Positions 6,962 through 15,166 of a DNA stretch of 16,449 nt are shown here, piece after piece; positions within the stretch are counted from its first letter, which is position 1; every line of letters begins with the position of its first letter. The stretch spans positions 1 to 16,449 of the forward strand of contig JASBTC010000372.1 in the NCBI GenBank assembly GCA_030148625.1. The letters run 5' to 3'. Origin of the DNA: Sphingobium sp. (GTDB lineage Bacteria > Pseudomonadota > Alphaproteobacteria > Sphingomonadales > Sphingomonadaceae). Below the pieces are notes generated by a model that ran no database searches, was not told where the DNA came from, and was given only the letters and a program-made list of their open reading frames with translations. The translations under genes were made by a program, and so were the position numbers.

Positions 6962-7786
6962 TCAGCGCGGCGCCTTCATCCCGCCGGCGAGCAGTTTGTG
7001 GAGGCGCGAATGGAGCACATCGTTCCCGGCCAGCAATTCGCCGCGCTCCAGTGCACGGTCGGCACCGCGGAAATCGGTGACGAAACCGCCGGCTTCGCGG
7101 ACAAGCAGGATGCCCGCCGCAATGTCCCAGGGCTTGAGCCCACTTTCCCAGAAGCCGTCATAGCGCCCGGCCGCAACCCAGGCGAGATCGAGCGAGGCCG
7201 AACCGAGCCGGCGAATGCCCGCCACTTCGGGGGCGATCGCGTCATGGATCGCACGCCATTCGGCATGGTCGCCATGCCCTTTGAACGGCGTGCCGGTCGC
7301 GATCAGCGCTTCGTCGAGATGGCGACGCGACGAGACGCGCAGCCGCTGGTCCTGAAGCCAGGCGCCCCTGCCCTTTTCCGCCCAGAAGCTCTCGTCGGTC
7401 AGCGGCTGATAGACGAGTGCGCTGATGATCTCGCCGCGACCGCCGCCCGGCCGGGGCTCCTCGACGGCAATCGAAATGGCGAAGTGCGGGATGCCATGGA
7501 GGAAGTTGGTGGTGCCGTCGAGCGGATCGATGATCCAGCGCGGCTTGGTCGGATCACCCGCAATCTCGCCACCCTCTTCGAGCAGGAACCCCCAGTCCGG
7601 GCGTGCCTTCAGCAACTCGTCATACAAAGTGCGCTCGGCGCGCTGGTCGGCCATCGAAACGAAATCGGCCGGCCCCTTTTTCGAGACCTGGAGATGCTGC
7701 ACCTCGTTGAAGTCGCGGCGGAGCCGCGGCGCGGCCTTGCGGGCGGCGCGCTCCATGACGGTGAGGATGCCGGAATGGGAAACCAA
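6962..7786 (-). CDS. Inositol monophosphatase family protein
   Basis: A 274-residue metal-dependent phosphatase of the FIG superfamily (inositol-1-phosphatase, SuhB and CysQ relatives). Motif A is DPLDGTTNF at 87-95, with the upstream acidic pair Glu70-Glu71 in LLEEGG; motif B is WDIAAG at 220-225. These supply the Mg2+ ligands. Substrate could be inositol phosphate, 3'-phosphoadenosine phosphate or none (SuhB also acts in transcription antitermination), so no symbol is given. The start is probably TTG at 7786: GGAG lies 7 bases upstream and MVSHSGILTVMERAARKAAPRLRRDF is the usual N terminus (residues 1-26; the start decides only the first ten). ATG 7756 is the alternative. It lies 159 bases after efp, across a hairpin-rich gap. 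Confidence 0.9.
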   Translation of the reverse strand: MVSHSGILTVMERAARKAAPRLRRDFNEVQHLQVSKKGPADFVSMADQRAERTLYDELLKARPDWGFLLEEGGEIAGDPTKPRWIIDPLDGTTNFLHGIPHFAISIAVEEPRPGGGRGEIISALVYQPLTDESFWAEKGRGAWLQDQRLRVSSRRHLDEALIATGTPFKGHGDHAEWRAIHDAIAPEVAGIRRLGSASLDLAWVAAGRYDGFWESGLKPWDIAAGILLVREAGGFVTDFRGADRALERGELLAGNDVLHSRLHKLLAGGMKAPR

Positions 7787-7799
7787 GACAAATCTCCAG

Positions 7800-7906
7800 C
7801 TTCCCCGCGCGCGGGGAAGGACAGGGTTGGTGCGCGGGCGCCGCCGCATGATGCGGCTTCACCCGGCTTGAACGCAATAGCCGGTGGATCGCGCCGACGG
7901 ATCGGC
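7800..7906. repeat. Cluster of short inverted repeats between efp and the phosphatase gene
   Basis: Four hairpin-forming inverted repeats follow one another: a perfect 20-base palindrome at 7800-7819 (CTTCCCCGCG and its complement), GCCGCAT-G-ATGCGGC at 7843-7857, CCGGCT/AGCCGG with a 10-base loop at 7863-7884, and GCCGA/TCGGC at 7893-7906. A fifth, next to efp, is listed separately. The CTTCCCC arm recurs in that fifth hairpin. The set looks like REP-type or mosaic intergenic repeat DNA; other copies in the genome would prove it. Confidence 0.5.
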
Positions 7907-7914
7907 CTCCACGC

Positions 7915-7937
7915 GCCCTTCCCCAGGAAGGAAGGGC
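7915..7937 (-). terminator. Stem-loop directly after efp
   Basis: Arms GCCCTTCC and GGAAGGGC form a perfect eight-pair stem around a seven-base loop, 9 bases past the efp stop codon. No U-tract follows on the minus strand, so it may be a U-less terminator, an RNA-stabilising element, or part of the neighbouring repeat cluster. Confidence 0.45.
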
Positions 7938-7945
7938 TTATTCGC

Positions 7946-8509
7946 TCACTCGGCCCGCTTCACATAGGCCTGTTCATAGACATCGACGATAATGCGCGTG
8001 CCCGATGCGATATGCGGCGGGACCATGATGCGCACGCCATTGTCGAGGATCGCGGGCTTGTAGCTCGACGAGGCAGTCTGCCCCTTCACCACCGCGTCGG
8101 CCTCGACGATCGTCGCTTCGATCTGATCGGGAAGCTGAACCGAGATCGGCTTCTCGTCGTAAAGCTCCATCACCACGTCCATGCCGTCCTGCAGAAAGGC
8201 CGCGGCATCGCCCAGCAGGTCGCGGGGCAAGGTGATCTGGTCGTAAGTGTCCTTGTCCATGAAGGTCAGCGTATCGCCGTCCGCGAACAGGAACTGGAAA
8301 TCCGTGGTATCCAGCCGCACCTTCTCGACCGTTTCGGCCGAGCGGAAGCGAACATTGTTCTTGCGGCCGTCGATGAGATTCTTCATCTCGACCTGCATAT
8401 AGGCGCCGCCCTTGCCCGGCTGGGTGTGCTGGATTTTCACCGCGCGCCAGATGCCACCTTCATATTCGATGATGTTGCCGGGACGGATGTCCACGCCGCT
8501 GATCTTCAT
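7946..8509 (-). CDS. efp: Translation elongation factor P
   Basis: A 187-residue factor that binds stalled ribosomes between the P and E sites and promotes peptide bonds at polyproline stretches. The three-domain layout is normal: KOW-like domain 1 with the tip loop PGKGGAY, in which Lys33 is the residue equivalent to the modified Lys34 of E. coli, then two OB domains. The end carries the family signature [22 protein letters not shown] (key part [15 protein letters not shown]) followed by [19 protein letters not shown] lysine at the tip suggests beta-lysylation by EpmA rather than the rhamnose-arginine type; no modification gene is in the window. ATG 8509 gives the standard length. It is divergent from amn, with 109 bases between. 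Confidence 0.97.
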   Translation of the reverse strand: MKISGVDIRPGNIIEYEGGIWRAVKIQHTQPGKGGAYMQVEMKNLIDGRKNNVRFRSAETVEKVRLDTTDFQFLFADGDTLTFMDKDTYDQITLPRDLLGDAAAFLQDGMDVVMELYDEKPISVQLPDQIEATIVEADAVVKGQTASSSYKPAILDNGVRIMVPPHIASGTRIIVDVYEQAYVKRAE

Positions 8510-8618
8510 GGGGTTCTCACGATTCAAAGAAAAATGCTCGCGCGCTCTATAGCCCGCAGCGCCCGGAGGCAAGACCGAGGGCTTGCCAGCATGGGCCGGG
8601 CTCGGATAGTTGCTGTCA
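8510..8618. promoter_or_regulatory. Divergent promoter region efp / amn
   Basis: These 109 bases must hold the promoters of both genes. On the minus strand TATAGA (complement of 8546-8551) is a fair -10 for efp, 37 bases upstream of its ATG, with TTGCCT about 15 bases farther back as a weak -35. No clear promoter for amn and no operator repeat are visible. Confidence 0.35.
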
Positions 8619-10061
8619 ATGTCCGACGCAAAAACCATCGTCGCCGAGCTTGACGCTCTCTACACCGCCTCGGTCGATCGCCTGCGCACCGCGCGCGAGC
8701 GCTTCATCCGCACCAGCGAACCACCCGAGTCCGCCGATCGCACCAATGGCGCCTTTGCCTATCCCGAAATCCGGCTGCGCTATCGCGGACAAGGCGACGC
8801 ACCGGTGCCGCCCCGCTCGTTCGGCCGGCTGGTCACCCCCGGCGACTATGCGATCAGCGTCACCAAGCCCGCGCTGTTCGCCGATTATCTGGTCGAGCAG
8901 CTGAGCCTGCTGATCGAGGATTACGACGTCGAGGTCTCGGCCGCCCCGGGACGGCAGGAAATCCCCTTTCCCTATGTGCTCGAGGCCGGGCATGACCTGA
9001 TGCTCGACGATGTCAGCGCGACCGAGCTGTCACGCTGGTTCCCCGCGACCGAGCTCGCATTCATCGGCGACGAGATCGCCGACGGCACCTATCGCGACCT
9101 GCCCGACGCGGCGCGCCCGCTTGCGCTGTTCGACGGGCTGCGCACCGATTTCTCGCTCGCCCGGCTGCGCCATTACACCGGCACGCCGCCCGAGCATGTC
9201 CAGCGTTACATCCTGTTCACCAACTATCACCGCTATATCGACGAGTTCGTCCGCTGGGCCTGCGGCCAGCTCGGTGAAGGCAGCCGGTTCACCGCGCTGT
9301 CGGGCGCAGGCGGCGTGATGGTGACGCCCGAGACCGCCGATCCCGAACGCGTGGTGGCCGACAGCGCATGGCGCCGGCACCAGATGCCCGCCTATCACCT
9401 GATCGCGCCCGACCGTTCAGGCATCAGCGTCGTCAATATCGGCGTCGGCCCATCCAACGCCAAGACGATCACCGACCATCTCGCGGTCGTCCGGCCCGAG
9501 GCATGGCTGATGATCGGCCATTGCGGCGGGCTGCGTCCCAGCCAGCGCATCGGCGACTATGTGCTCGCCCATGCCTATCTGCGCGACGACCATGTGCTCG
9601 ACGACGTGCTGCCGCCCGAGATTCCGGTGCCGGCGATCGCCGAAGTCCAGCTCGCGCTCGCCGCCGCGGCGGAGACGGTGTCGGGCGAGAATGCCGAAAC
9701 GCTCAAGCGCCGGCTGCGCACCGGCACGATCGTGACCACCGACGATCGCAACTGGGAATTGCGATATTCGGCGTCGGCGCTCCGCTTTTCCCAATCGCGC
9801 GCGGTGGGCATCGACATGGAATCGGCAACCATTGCAGCCCAGGGTTATCGTTTCCGCGTTCCCTATGGCACGCTGCTCTGCGTGTCGGACAAGCCACTGC
9901 ATGGCGAACTCAAACTGCCCGGCCAGGCCAATCGCTTCTACGAACGCGCGATCAGCGAGCATATGCGGATCGGCATCGAGGCCTGCGACCGGCTCCGCCG
10001 CGAGGGCAGCAAGCTCCACAGCCGCAAGCTGCGCGCTTTCAGCGAGCCGCCCTTCAGATAG
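8619..10061 (+). CDS. amn: AMP nucleosidase
   Basis: A 480-residue enzyme (EC 3.2.2.4) that splits AMP to adenine and ribose 5-phosphate and so helps set cellular AMP levels; cytoplasmic. Length matches the E. coli enzyme (484). The N-terminal AMN-specific domain covers about residues 10-180. The C-terminal nucleoside-phosphorylase-like domain covers about 265-460, with [20 protein letters not shown] (271-290), the substrate loop GHCGGLR (300-306), GIDMES (397-402) with the ribose-binding Glu, and Asp424 in [10 protein letters not shown]. The ATG at 8619 gives the usual N terminus; a TTG nine bases earlier is less likely. Its stop overlaps the end of the convergent GGDEF gene by 8 bases, so transcription from the two sides may interfere. 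Confidence 0.95.
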   Translation: MSDAKTIVAELDALYTASVDRLRTARERFIRTSEPPESADRTNGAFAYPEIRLRYRGQGDAPVPPRSFGRLVTPGDYAISVTKPALFADYLVEQLSLLIEDYDVEVSAAPGRQEIPFPYVLEAGHDLMLDDVSATELSRWFPATELAFIGDEIADGTYRDLPDAARPLALFDGLRTDFSLARLRHYTGTPPEHVQRYILFTNYHRYIDEFVRWACGQLGEGSRFTALSGAGGVMVTPETADPERVVADSAWRRHQMPAYHLIAPDRSGISVVNIGVGPSNAKTITDHLAVVRPEAWLMIGHCGGLRPSQRIGDYVLAHAYLRDDHVLDDVLPPEIPVPAIAEVQLALAAAAETVSGENAETLKRRLRTGTIVTTDDRNWELRYSASALRFSQSRAVGIDMESATIAAQGYRFRVPYGTLLCVSDKPLHGELKLPGQANRFYERAISEHMRIGIEACDRLRREGSKLHSRKLRAFSEPPFR

Positions 10062-11247
10062 AGGCGGCTCCGGTCCGCGCACCCGCTCTGGCCGGCACGG
10101 ACCTGATCACGACGCGGTTACGGCCGGCATTCTTGGCATCGTAAAGCGCCTGATCCGCGCGCTGGAGGATCTGGCCGAACGCCAGGTCCTCTCGATCGAA
10201 GCCGGCCACACCGAAACTTGCCGTGAAGACCAGTTCGGGCTTGTCGTCGAAACGGATGGCTGCCACCTCGCGCCGGATACGCTCGACTGCCTCACCGGCA
10301 TCCTCCGGCGCAAGATCGGTCAGCAGCAGGCAGAATTCATCGCCACCCAGCCGGCCGAAAATATCGACCTCGCGCACGGCCGCCTGGACATTGTCGGCGA
10401 ACGACACCAGCGCGCGATCCCCGACGGCATGGCCGAAACGATCGTTGACCCGCTTGAAATGGTCGATGTCGCCGATCACCACGGTGAACGGTTGGTCGCG
10501 CCGCCGCGCATTGGCCATGGCCACGGTCGCGGCCTGTTCGATGCCGCGCCGGTTGAGCGCGCCGGTCAAACCGTCCCGGGTGACGAGTTGCTGGAGATTC
10601 TCCGACAGATCGCCCGCAATCAGGAAGATCGCGGCGATACCCGTTCCGACATAGACCGGCGGCAGGCCGATGCCGAGGATCATGCGATAACGTTCGATCG
10701 CCAGCCGATCCCCCTCCGGCCCGATCAGCAGCGCCGAACCGCTCAACGCGATCTGATAAAGCGTGAAGACCCCGAGCATGACGATGAAGGCCGCCTCGGG
10801 TGCGTTGGGTCGCCGCTGCCTGGGCCAGATCGCGATCGCTGCGATCGGCATCATGATGATCGCGAATATGTTGGATAACGCGCCCTGAAGCGCGCGATTG
10901 GGAAGCACAGTGTAGACCAGCGCGATCGCCGCCGCGAACAACAGCCCAACGGCGATGAACCACCCCGGATGCACCGGCCTGCCGGCGCGTTGCAGCGCGC
11001 CGATCGGCACCAGCGCGCTCGATCCGAGCACCGCCACGCTTGCGATGATGACCGGAATCGGATCGTTCGGGGCGATAAGCACGCCGAGCGCGTTCACAAC
11101 CCATTGCAGCGCGCCCAGACCATAAGCGAAAGCCCAGCTCGAAACATGGCGGGCACGGCCAAAATGAAGCCAGGCCAGCGTCATCGTGATGCACAGGATC
11201 GCGCTGGTGAAGAACAGCACCGACAGAATCACGATCGCCGGCGTCAC
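10054..11247 (-). CDS. Membrane GGDEF diguanylate cyclase with intact active site and I-site
   Basis: A 397-residue predicted cyclic di-GMP synthase. Residues 1-213 form about seven hydrophobic helices (near 3-25, 37-57, 65-84, 96-113, 123-140, 153-174, 194-212), a membrane sensor module I cannot name. The GGDEF domain begins at TRDGLTGALNRRG (223-235). The metal Asp260 is in IGDIDHF, substrate Asn268 in RVNDRFGH, and GGDEF stands at 301-305. RxxD (REVD, 292-295) lies exactly five residues before it, so feedback inhibition by c-di-GMP is expected. The start is GTG at 11247, chosen because GTGA overlaps the upstream gene's stop by four bases and gives the same N terminus as that paralog; the frame is open to an earlier start at 11304. 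It is the downstream partner of the degenerate GGDEF gene. Confidence 0.9.
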   Translation of the reverse strand: MTPAIVILSVLFFTSAILCITMTLAWLHFGRARHVSSWAFAYGLGALQWVVNALGVLIAPNDPIPVIIASVAVLGSSALVPIGALQRAGRPVHPGWFIAVGLLFAAAIALVYTVLPNRALQGALSNIFAIIMMPIAAIAIWPRQRRPNAPEAAFIVMLGVFTLYQIALSGSALLIGPEGDRLAIERYRMILGIGLPPVYVGTGIAAIFLIAGDLSENLQQLVTRDGLTGALNRRGIEQAATVAMANARRRDQPFTVVIGDIDHFKRVNDRFGHAVGDRALVSFADNVQAAVREVDIFGRLGGDEFCLLLTDLAPEDAGEAVERIRREVAAIRFDDKPELVFTASFGVAGFDREDLAFGQILQRADQALYDAKNAGRNRVVIRSVPARAGARTGAASI

Positions 11248-12404
11248 GGCACGAGATCGGCCGAAAGCATGGTCCGATCGCCGCCCGCCGCGATCGACTG
11301 GCACAAGGCGGCATCGGCACGTTCAAGTGCGGACGACAGCACGATATCGTCGGTGCGAAAACCGGTGATCCCGAAACTGACGGTGAGCGAGAAAGGCCGC
11401 GCGCCGCCGATGGTCGCACTCGCAATCTCCTGACGCGCGCGTTCGACCACCTCGGTCGCGATCTGAGGCGAGGCATCGATCAGCAACAGGCAGAACTCCG
11501 CCTGGCCGGTGCGCGCCAGCAGATCCTCCTCGCGCACGCTGGCATGGATGATGTCGGCGACGATCGCGAGCGCGCCATCGATCGCGGATTGCCCCCGCGC
11601 CCTGCGCATCGCGTCGAAACCGTCGACCGCGCAGAGCACGATGGCAAGATCGCGGCGGCGGCGGCGCGCATCGGCAAAGGCATTGGTGGCCGCCTGCTCG
11701 AGCCCGCGCCGATTGAGCGTGCCGGTGAGCGGATCGCGTGTCGCGAGCGCGCGCAGCCGGTCATTGAGATCCATCGCCAGGACGAACACCGCCGCCACGC
11801 CGACCGCCGCATAGACGGCGGGCAGCCCGATGACGAGGACGTCGCGATAGAGTTGTCCGGTCGCGAGCATGTAACGCGAGTCCATGCCGAGCGACAATAT
11901 CGCCAGCGCGAACTGGAACAGCGCGAACAGGCCGAAGGCGAACACCACCGCCACTTCGGGCGGATAGGCAGGCCGGCCTCGCGGGAACAGCGCCACCGCT
12001 GCCACCACGAACATGATCCCGGCGTGGAAATTGGCGACCATGCCGCGGATCGCGAGGCTGCCGGTCACTGCGGCGAATCCCATGGCCAGGATCGAGAACA
12101 TGATGATGCCGACCATGATCGGCAGCCGGAGCGGCAGCTGCGCGCGATGCCGCGCGCCGATGGCGATCAGCGCGGAATCCACGGCAATCAACGTACCGGT
12201 GATGAAGAGCGGCCAGACCTCGTCGGGGATCACGATCCGAGCATAGGCGCTGATGCTCCATTGCAGCACGGCGCCGGCCGCCGAGAGCGCCCAAAGCTGC
12301 GCATAGCGCTGCCGCCCGAAATAGAGCCAGGCGAGCGTCATCGCCACGCACATGATCGACGCGACCGACAAGAGCACGGCCAGGTTGACGAGCGGCAGAT
12401 TCAT
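11244..12404 (-). CDS. Membrane GGDEF-like protein with degenerate active site, I-site retained
   Basis: A 386-residue paralog of the protein encoded next to it. Both share a seven-helix N-terminal half (MTLAW-FGR near residue 22-31; GLP-VY---G-AA-F near 193-207) and the join TRD-LTG-LNRRG-EQAAT. Catalysis is probably lost: GGDEF is GQAEF (300-304), the metal Asp is Ala259 in LCAVDGF, and the substrate Asn position is Arg in AMRRARG. The inhibitory-site motif RxxD is kept (REED, 291-294) with the normal five-residue spacing. It may therefore bind c-di-GMP or regulate its partner, as known for some degenerate GGDEF receptors such as Caulobacter PopA. The ATG at 12404 has no clear ribosome binding site. 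The reading frame is intact, so it is not a decayed pseudogene by appearance. Confidence 0.88.
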   Translation of the reverse strand: MNLPLVNLAVLLSVASIMCVAMTLAWLYFGRQRYAQLWALSAAGAVLQWSISAYARIVIPDEVWPLFITGTLIAVDSALIAIGARHRAQLPLRLPIMVGIIMFSILAMGFAAVTGSLAIRGMVANFHAGIMFVVAAVALFPRGRPAYPPEVAVVFAFGLFALFQFALAILSLGMDSRYMLATGQLYRDVLVIGLPAVYAAVGVAAVFVLAMDLNDRLRALATRDPLTGTLNRRGLEQAATNAFADARRRRRDLAIVLCAVDGFDAMRRARGQSAIDGALAIVADIIHASVREEDLLARTGQAEFCLLLIDASPQIATEVVERARQEIASATIGGARPFSLTVSFGITGFRTDDIVLSSALERADAALCQSIAAGGDRTMLSADLVP

Positions 12405-12485
12405 GCGCGGCGACGCCGAGCGTGACCGATCCGTCCCCGGCGCGTCCGCATATATGGCCCCCCCGAGCCCATCATCTTCGTTCCG

Positions 12486-14288
12486 TCACCACCCGCATTG
12501 CTTGCCCTTGTTCTGCGTCTTGAGCCAGGATTGCAGCGGTGCGAAATAGGCGAGCATCGCCTTGCCGGAGATTTCGCGGCTGCCGGTGAAGGCCTGGAGC
12601 GCATCGGGCCAGGGCTTGGATGCGCCCATTTCGAGCATGGCATTGAGCTTCGCGCCGACCGCCTTGTCGCCATAGAATGAGCAGCGATGCAGCGGCCCCG
12701 TCCATCCCGCCTGCTTGCAGGCGGCCTGGTAGAATTGGAACTGGAGGATCCGGGCGAGGAAATAGCGGGTATAGGGCACCGCCGCCGGGACATGGAATTT
12801 GGCACCGGGATCGAAGCGGGTCTCGTCGCGCGCCACGGGCGGGACGATGCCCTGATAGCGCAGACGCAGATCGTTCCAGCCCTTCTCATAGCCAGTTGCC
12901 GGGATCTGGCCGCTAAACACACCCCAGCGCCATTTGTCGACGAGCAGACCAAAGGGCAGGAAAGCGATCTTGTCCATCGCCTGGCGCAACAGCAGGCCGA
13001 GATCCTTGTCCGCGGCAGGCACTTTCGCCTTGTCGAGCAAGCCGATGCTGACGAGATAGTCGGGCGTGATCGACAGCGCGACAAAATCGCCGATCGCTTC
13101 GTGGAAGCCGTCATTCGCGCCGTTCAGATAGAGATAGGGCTGCCGATTATAGGCGCGCTGGTAATAATTATGGCCCAGTTCGTGATGGATCGTGACGAAA
13201 TCGTCCGAATTCACCTTGATGCACATCTTGATCCGCAGATCGTCGACATTGTCGAGATCCCAGGCCGAGGCATGGCACACCACCTCGCGGTCGGCGGGCT
13301 TGAGGAATTGCGAACGCTTCCAGAATGTCTCGGGCAAGGGCGCGAAGCCGAGCGAACTGTAGAAGCCCTCGCCCGTCTTCACCATCTTCAATGGATCGTC
13401 GCCGCGCGCCTTCAGCAATTCGCCGACGTCATAACCGATATCGCCAGCGCCCGGGGGCGCCACCACGTCGTAGATATTGCCCCATTCCTGCGCCCACATA
13501 TTGCCGAGCAGGTCAGCACGGATCGGTCCGGTCCTGGGCTGGACGGCATCGCCATATTTCTCATTGAGCTTGCCGCGCGTGTAGCAATGGAGTTCGTCGT
13601 AGAGCGGCTTGACGTCCTGCCAGAGCTTGTCGGTCAGCTTTGCGAAATCGTCGGCCGGCATGTCATATTGCGAGCGCCACATCGCACCGACATCGGTGAA
13701 GCCCAGTTCGCGCGCGCCCGCATTCGCGATCTCGGTCATCTTCGCATAATCGTCGCGCATCGGCGCACCGACATTGTCGTGCCAACTGACCCACATCTCC
13801 TTGAGCTTGGCGGGATCGCGCACCTCACCCATCGCGGCCTCGATATCGCTGCCCGAGATCGGCTTGCCGTCGACAGTGCCTTTGCCGCCACCATACAGGC
13901 CCTTGATGCGGGTCGCGACGGTCGCGAGTTCCGCCGCCGACCCCGGCGTCGTCGGTGCCGGCAAGGTGATGCCGCCGCGCAGCACATCGATCTTGCGCCG
14001 GGCATCGTATGAAAGGCCCGGCACCTTGTCGAACCGTGCCGCGTCCTTCGCCTGGCGTACGCGCATCTCGCTCTCCCGAGTCGCAAAAAGAGCGGCGATC
14101 GCGTTGGTGTCGTCGGTGATATAGGTCTCGTTGATCCAGTCGACCTGCGCCTTGGAGGTGCCGAATTCGCGCTGCTCCTTCTCGGCATCAGCGACGAATT
14201 TATCCGCATCCGCAGCGGTTTGGGCAAGAACGGGCGAAGCGCCCGCGAGCATGGTGACAAGCGCGATCGCTGACAATGCGGACTTCAT
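12486..14288 (-). CDS. Exported M2 family peptidyl-dipeptidase (ACE-like)
   Basis: A 600-residue zinc dicarboxypeptidase related to angiotensin-converting enzyme; it should remove dipeptides from peptide C termini, probably in the periplasm. A signal peptide (MKSALSAIALVTMLAGASPVLA-Q) ends near residue 22. Zinc ligands are His369, His373 (HHELGH, catalytic Glu370) and Glu397 (FHEAIGD). From recalled human testis-ACE numbering, a constant offset of 14 aligns Gln267, His339, Lys497, His499, Tyr506, Tyr509, the chloride ligand Arg508, and the disulfide pairs Cys338-Cys356 and Cys524-Cys536. The active site is thus complete. ATG 14288 has AAGGAAG 4 bases upstream. The gene follows the alpha/beta hydrolase after 65 bases and precedes the c-di-GMP pair by 81 bases. 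Confidence 0.95.
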   Translation of the reverse strand: MKSALSAIALVTMLAGASPVLAQTAADADKFVADAEKEQREFGTSKAQVDWINETYITDDTNAIAALFATRESEMRVRQAKDAARFDKVPGLSYDARRKIDVLRGGITLPAPTTPGSAAELATVATRIKGLYGGGKGTVDGKPISGSDIEAAMGEVRDPAKLKEMWVSWHDNVGAPMRDDYAKMTEIANAGARELGFTDVGAMWRSQYDMPADDFAKLTDKLWQDVKPLYDELHCYTRGKLNEKYGDAVQPRTGPIRADLLGNMWAQEWGNIYDVVAPPGAGDIGYDVGELLKARGDDPLKMVKTGEGFYSSLGFAPLPETFWKRSQFLKPADREVVCHASAWDLDNVDDLRIKMCIKVNSDDFVTIHHELGHNYYQRAYNRQPYLYLNGANDGFHEAIGDFVALSITPDYLVSIGLLDKAKVPAADKDLGLLLRQAMDKIAFLPFGLLVDKWRWGVFSGQIPATGYEKGWNDLRLRYQGIVPPVARDETRFDPGAKFHVPAAVPYTRYFLARILQFQFYQAACKQAGWTGPLHRCSFYGDKAVGAKLNAMLEMGASKPWPDALQAFTGSREISGKAMLAYFAPLQSWLKTQNKGKQCGW

Positions 14289-14310
14289 CGGACTTCCTTG
14301 ATCTGAACGC

Positions 14311-14320
14311 GAACCGGTTC
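14311..14320. promoter_or_regulatory. Palindrome GAACCGGTTC upstream of the M2 peptidase gene
   Basis: A perfect 10-base palindrome with a central CG, 22 bases upstream of the peptidase ATG. AACCGGTT cores are typical of LacI-family operators. A TTGACC (complement of 14352-14357) that overlaps the preceding stop codon could be a -35 element, though the matching -10 is poor. No LacI-type gene is in the window. Confidence 0.3.
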
Positions 14321-14353
14321 CGCGATCCAGACTGAACCCGACGTCGAACATGG

Positions 14354-15166
14354 TCAAGACGCTAGAAATCGTGCAATTTCTTCACCAAGCTCCGGCCGGA
14401 TCACCGCGCTCATATGCCCCCCGGGAATCTCGCGCACCACGGCATCGGGCAGCGCGCCGGCCAGCGCCGCATGCGATCCGTTGTCGTCGTCATCCTCGCC
14501 CGAGAGCACCAGCACCGGCAAATCGAGCGATTCGATATCGGCAACGGGCGTATCGACGAAGCTGTCGAGGATGCGCAGCAACGCAACCGGGTCGCCCTTC
14601 GTGGTCTTGAGGAACGCTTCCGCCATCCATTCGGGGCTGCCGCGCTGATGGCTGCCCAGATTGGTCAGGATATGGCGGAAATGGCCGGCGCGATCGCCGG
14701 TGTTGATCAGCCCCTGCAGCCCCATGCCCGCGATCACTGCCCTGCCCGGCGCCGCGCCGCCGACAAGCATCCGCACCGAGGTTCGCGCGCCGAGCGAATA
14801 GCCGCCCAGATCATAGTCGGACAGGCCGAGATGCGCGATCAGCGCGAAGCCATCCTTTGCAAGCACATCGGGCGGATAGGCGGCCGGATCGTGCGGCTTG
14901 GCGCTCTGCCCGTGCGCGCGCAGATCGGGCATGATCACGCGATAGCCGGCGGCCGCGATCCGCGCGGCATGGCCGTAACGGATCCAGTTGGTGAAGGCGT
15001 CCGAGAAATAGCCATGGATCAGCACCAGCGGCCGCGCATCAGGCGCGCCCATTTCGTGCCAGGCAAGCTCGACCCCGTCGAAGCTTGCAAAGCGATATGT
15101 CGAGACGTCAGTCGGGGAGCTTGCCAATGGCCTGGATCCAGCGGTCGTTGAGAGCCTGATATTCAT
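14354..15166 (-). CDS. Alpha/beta fold hydrolase
   Basis: A 270-residue serine hydrolase of the alpha/beta fold; substrate unknown. The oxyanion-hole motif is HGYFSD (51-56), followed by MPDLRAHGQS (79-88). The nucleophile elbow is GYSLG with Ser124. The acid is one of Asp225-Asp228 in LSGEDDDDNG and the base is His251 in GGHMSAV. No signal peptide, so cytoplasmic. The start is uncertain: ATG 15166 overlaps the GFA gene by 59 bases and has no ribosome binding site, while TTG 15127 cuts the overlap to 20 bases. The conserved part begins near STYRFASFDGVELAWHEMG (residue 22 on), so either start spares the domain. It is the third gene of the run that begins with DUF2238. Confidence 0.88.
   Translation of the reverse strand: MNIRLSTTAGSRPLASSPTDVSTYRFASFDGVELAWHEMGAPDARPLVLIHGYFSDAFTNWIRYGHAARIAAAGYRVIMPDLRAHGQSAKPHDPAAYPPDVLAKDGFALIAHLGLSDYDLGGYSLGARTSVRMLVGGAAPGRAVIAGMGLQGLINTGDRAGHFRHILTNLGSHQRGSPEWMAEAFLKTTKGDPVALLRILDSFVDTPVADIESLDLPVLVLSGEDDDDNGSHAALAGALPDAVVREIPGGHMSAVIRPELGEEIARFLAS

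Noticed and set aside
5451..8653. Long plus-strand open frames (5451-7163 and 6998-8653) spanning several minus-strand genes
   Set aside because: They run across the stops and gaps of well-recognised genes on the other strand (DUF2306, DUF4126, GlsB-type, phosphatase, efp) and show no domain pattern.
11244..12404. Degenerate GGDEF gene as a pseudogene
   Set aside because: The frame is intact over 386 codons, the membrane half is well kept, and RxxD is retained; loss is confined to catalytic positions.
11544..12425. Plus-strand frame opposite the degenerate GGDEF gene
   Set aside because: Highly charged His/Arg/Asp-rich product typical of an antisense frame in GC-rich DNA. I considered that the GGDEF gene might be the false one, but its paralogy with the adjacent cyclase settles the strand.
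12449..12456. CATATATG palindrome as a promoter or operator
   Set aside because: Only eight bases with no matching -35 at a proper distance; too little to support a call.
12458..12464. Run of seven C upstream of the degenerate GGDEF gene as a phase-variation tract
   Set aside because: Short, intergenic, and not clearly in a promoter spacer; common by chance at this GC content.
12687..14012. 441-codon plus-strand frame opposite the M2 peptidase gene
   Set aside because: Antisense shadow; the minus strand encodes an intact ACE-type active site and the plus frame has no recognisable motif.
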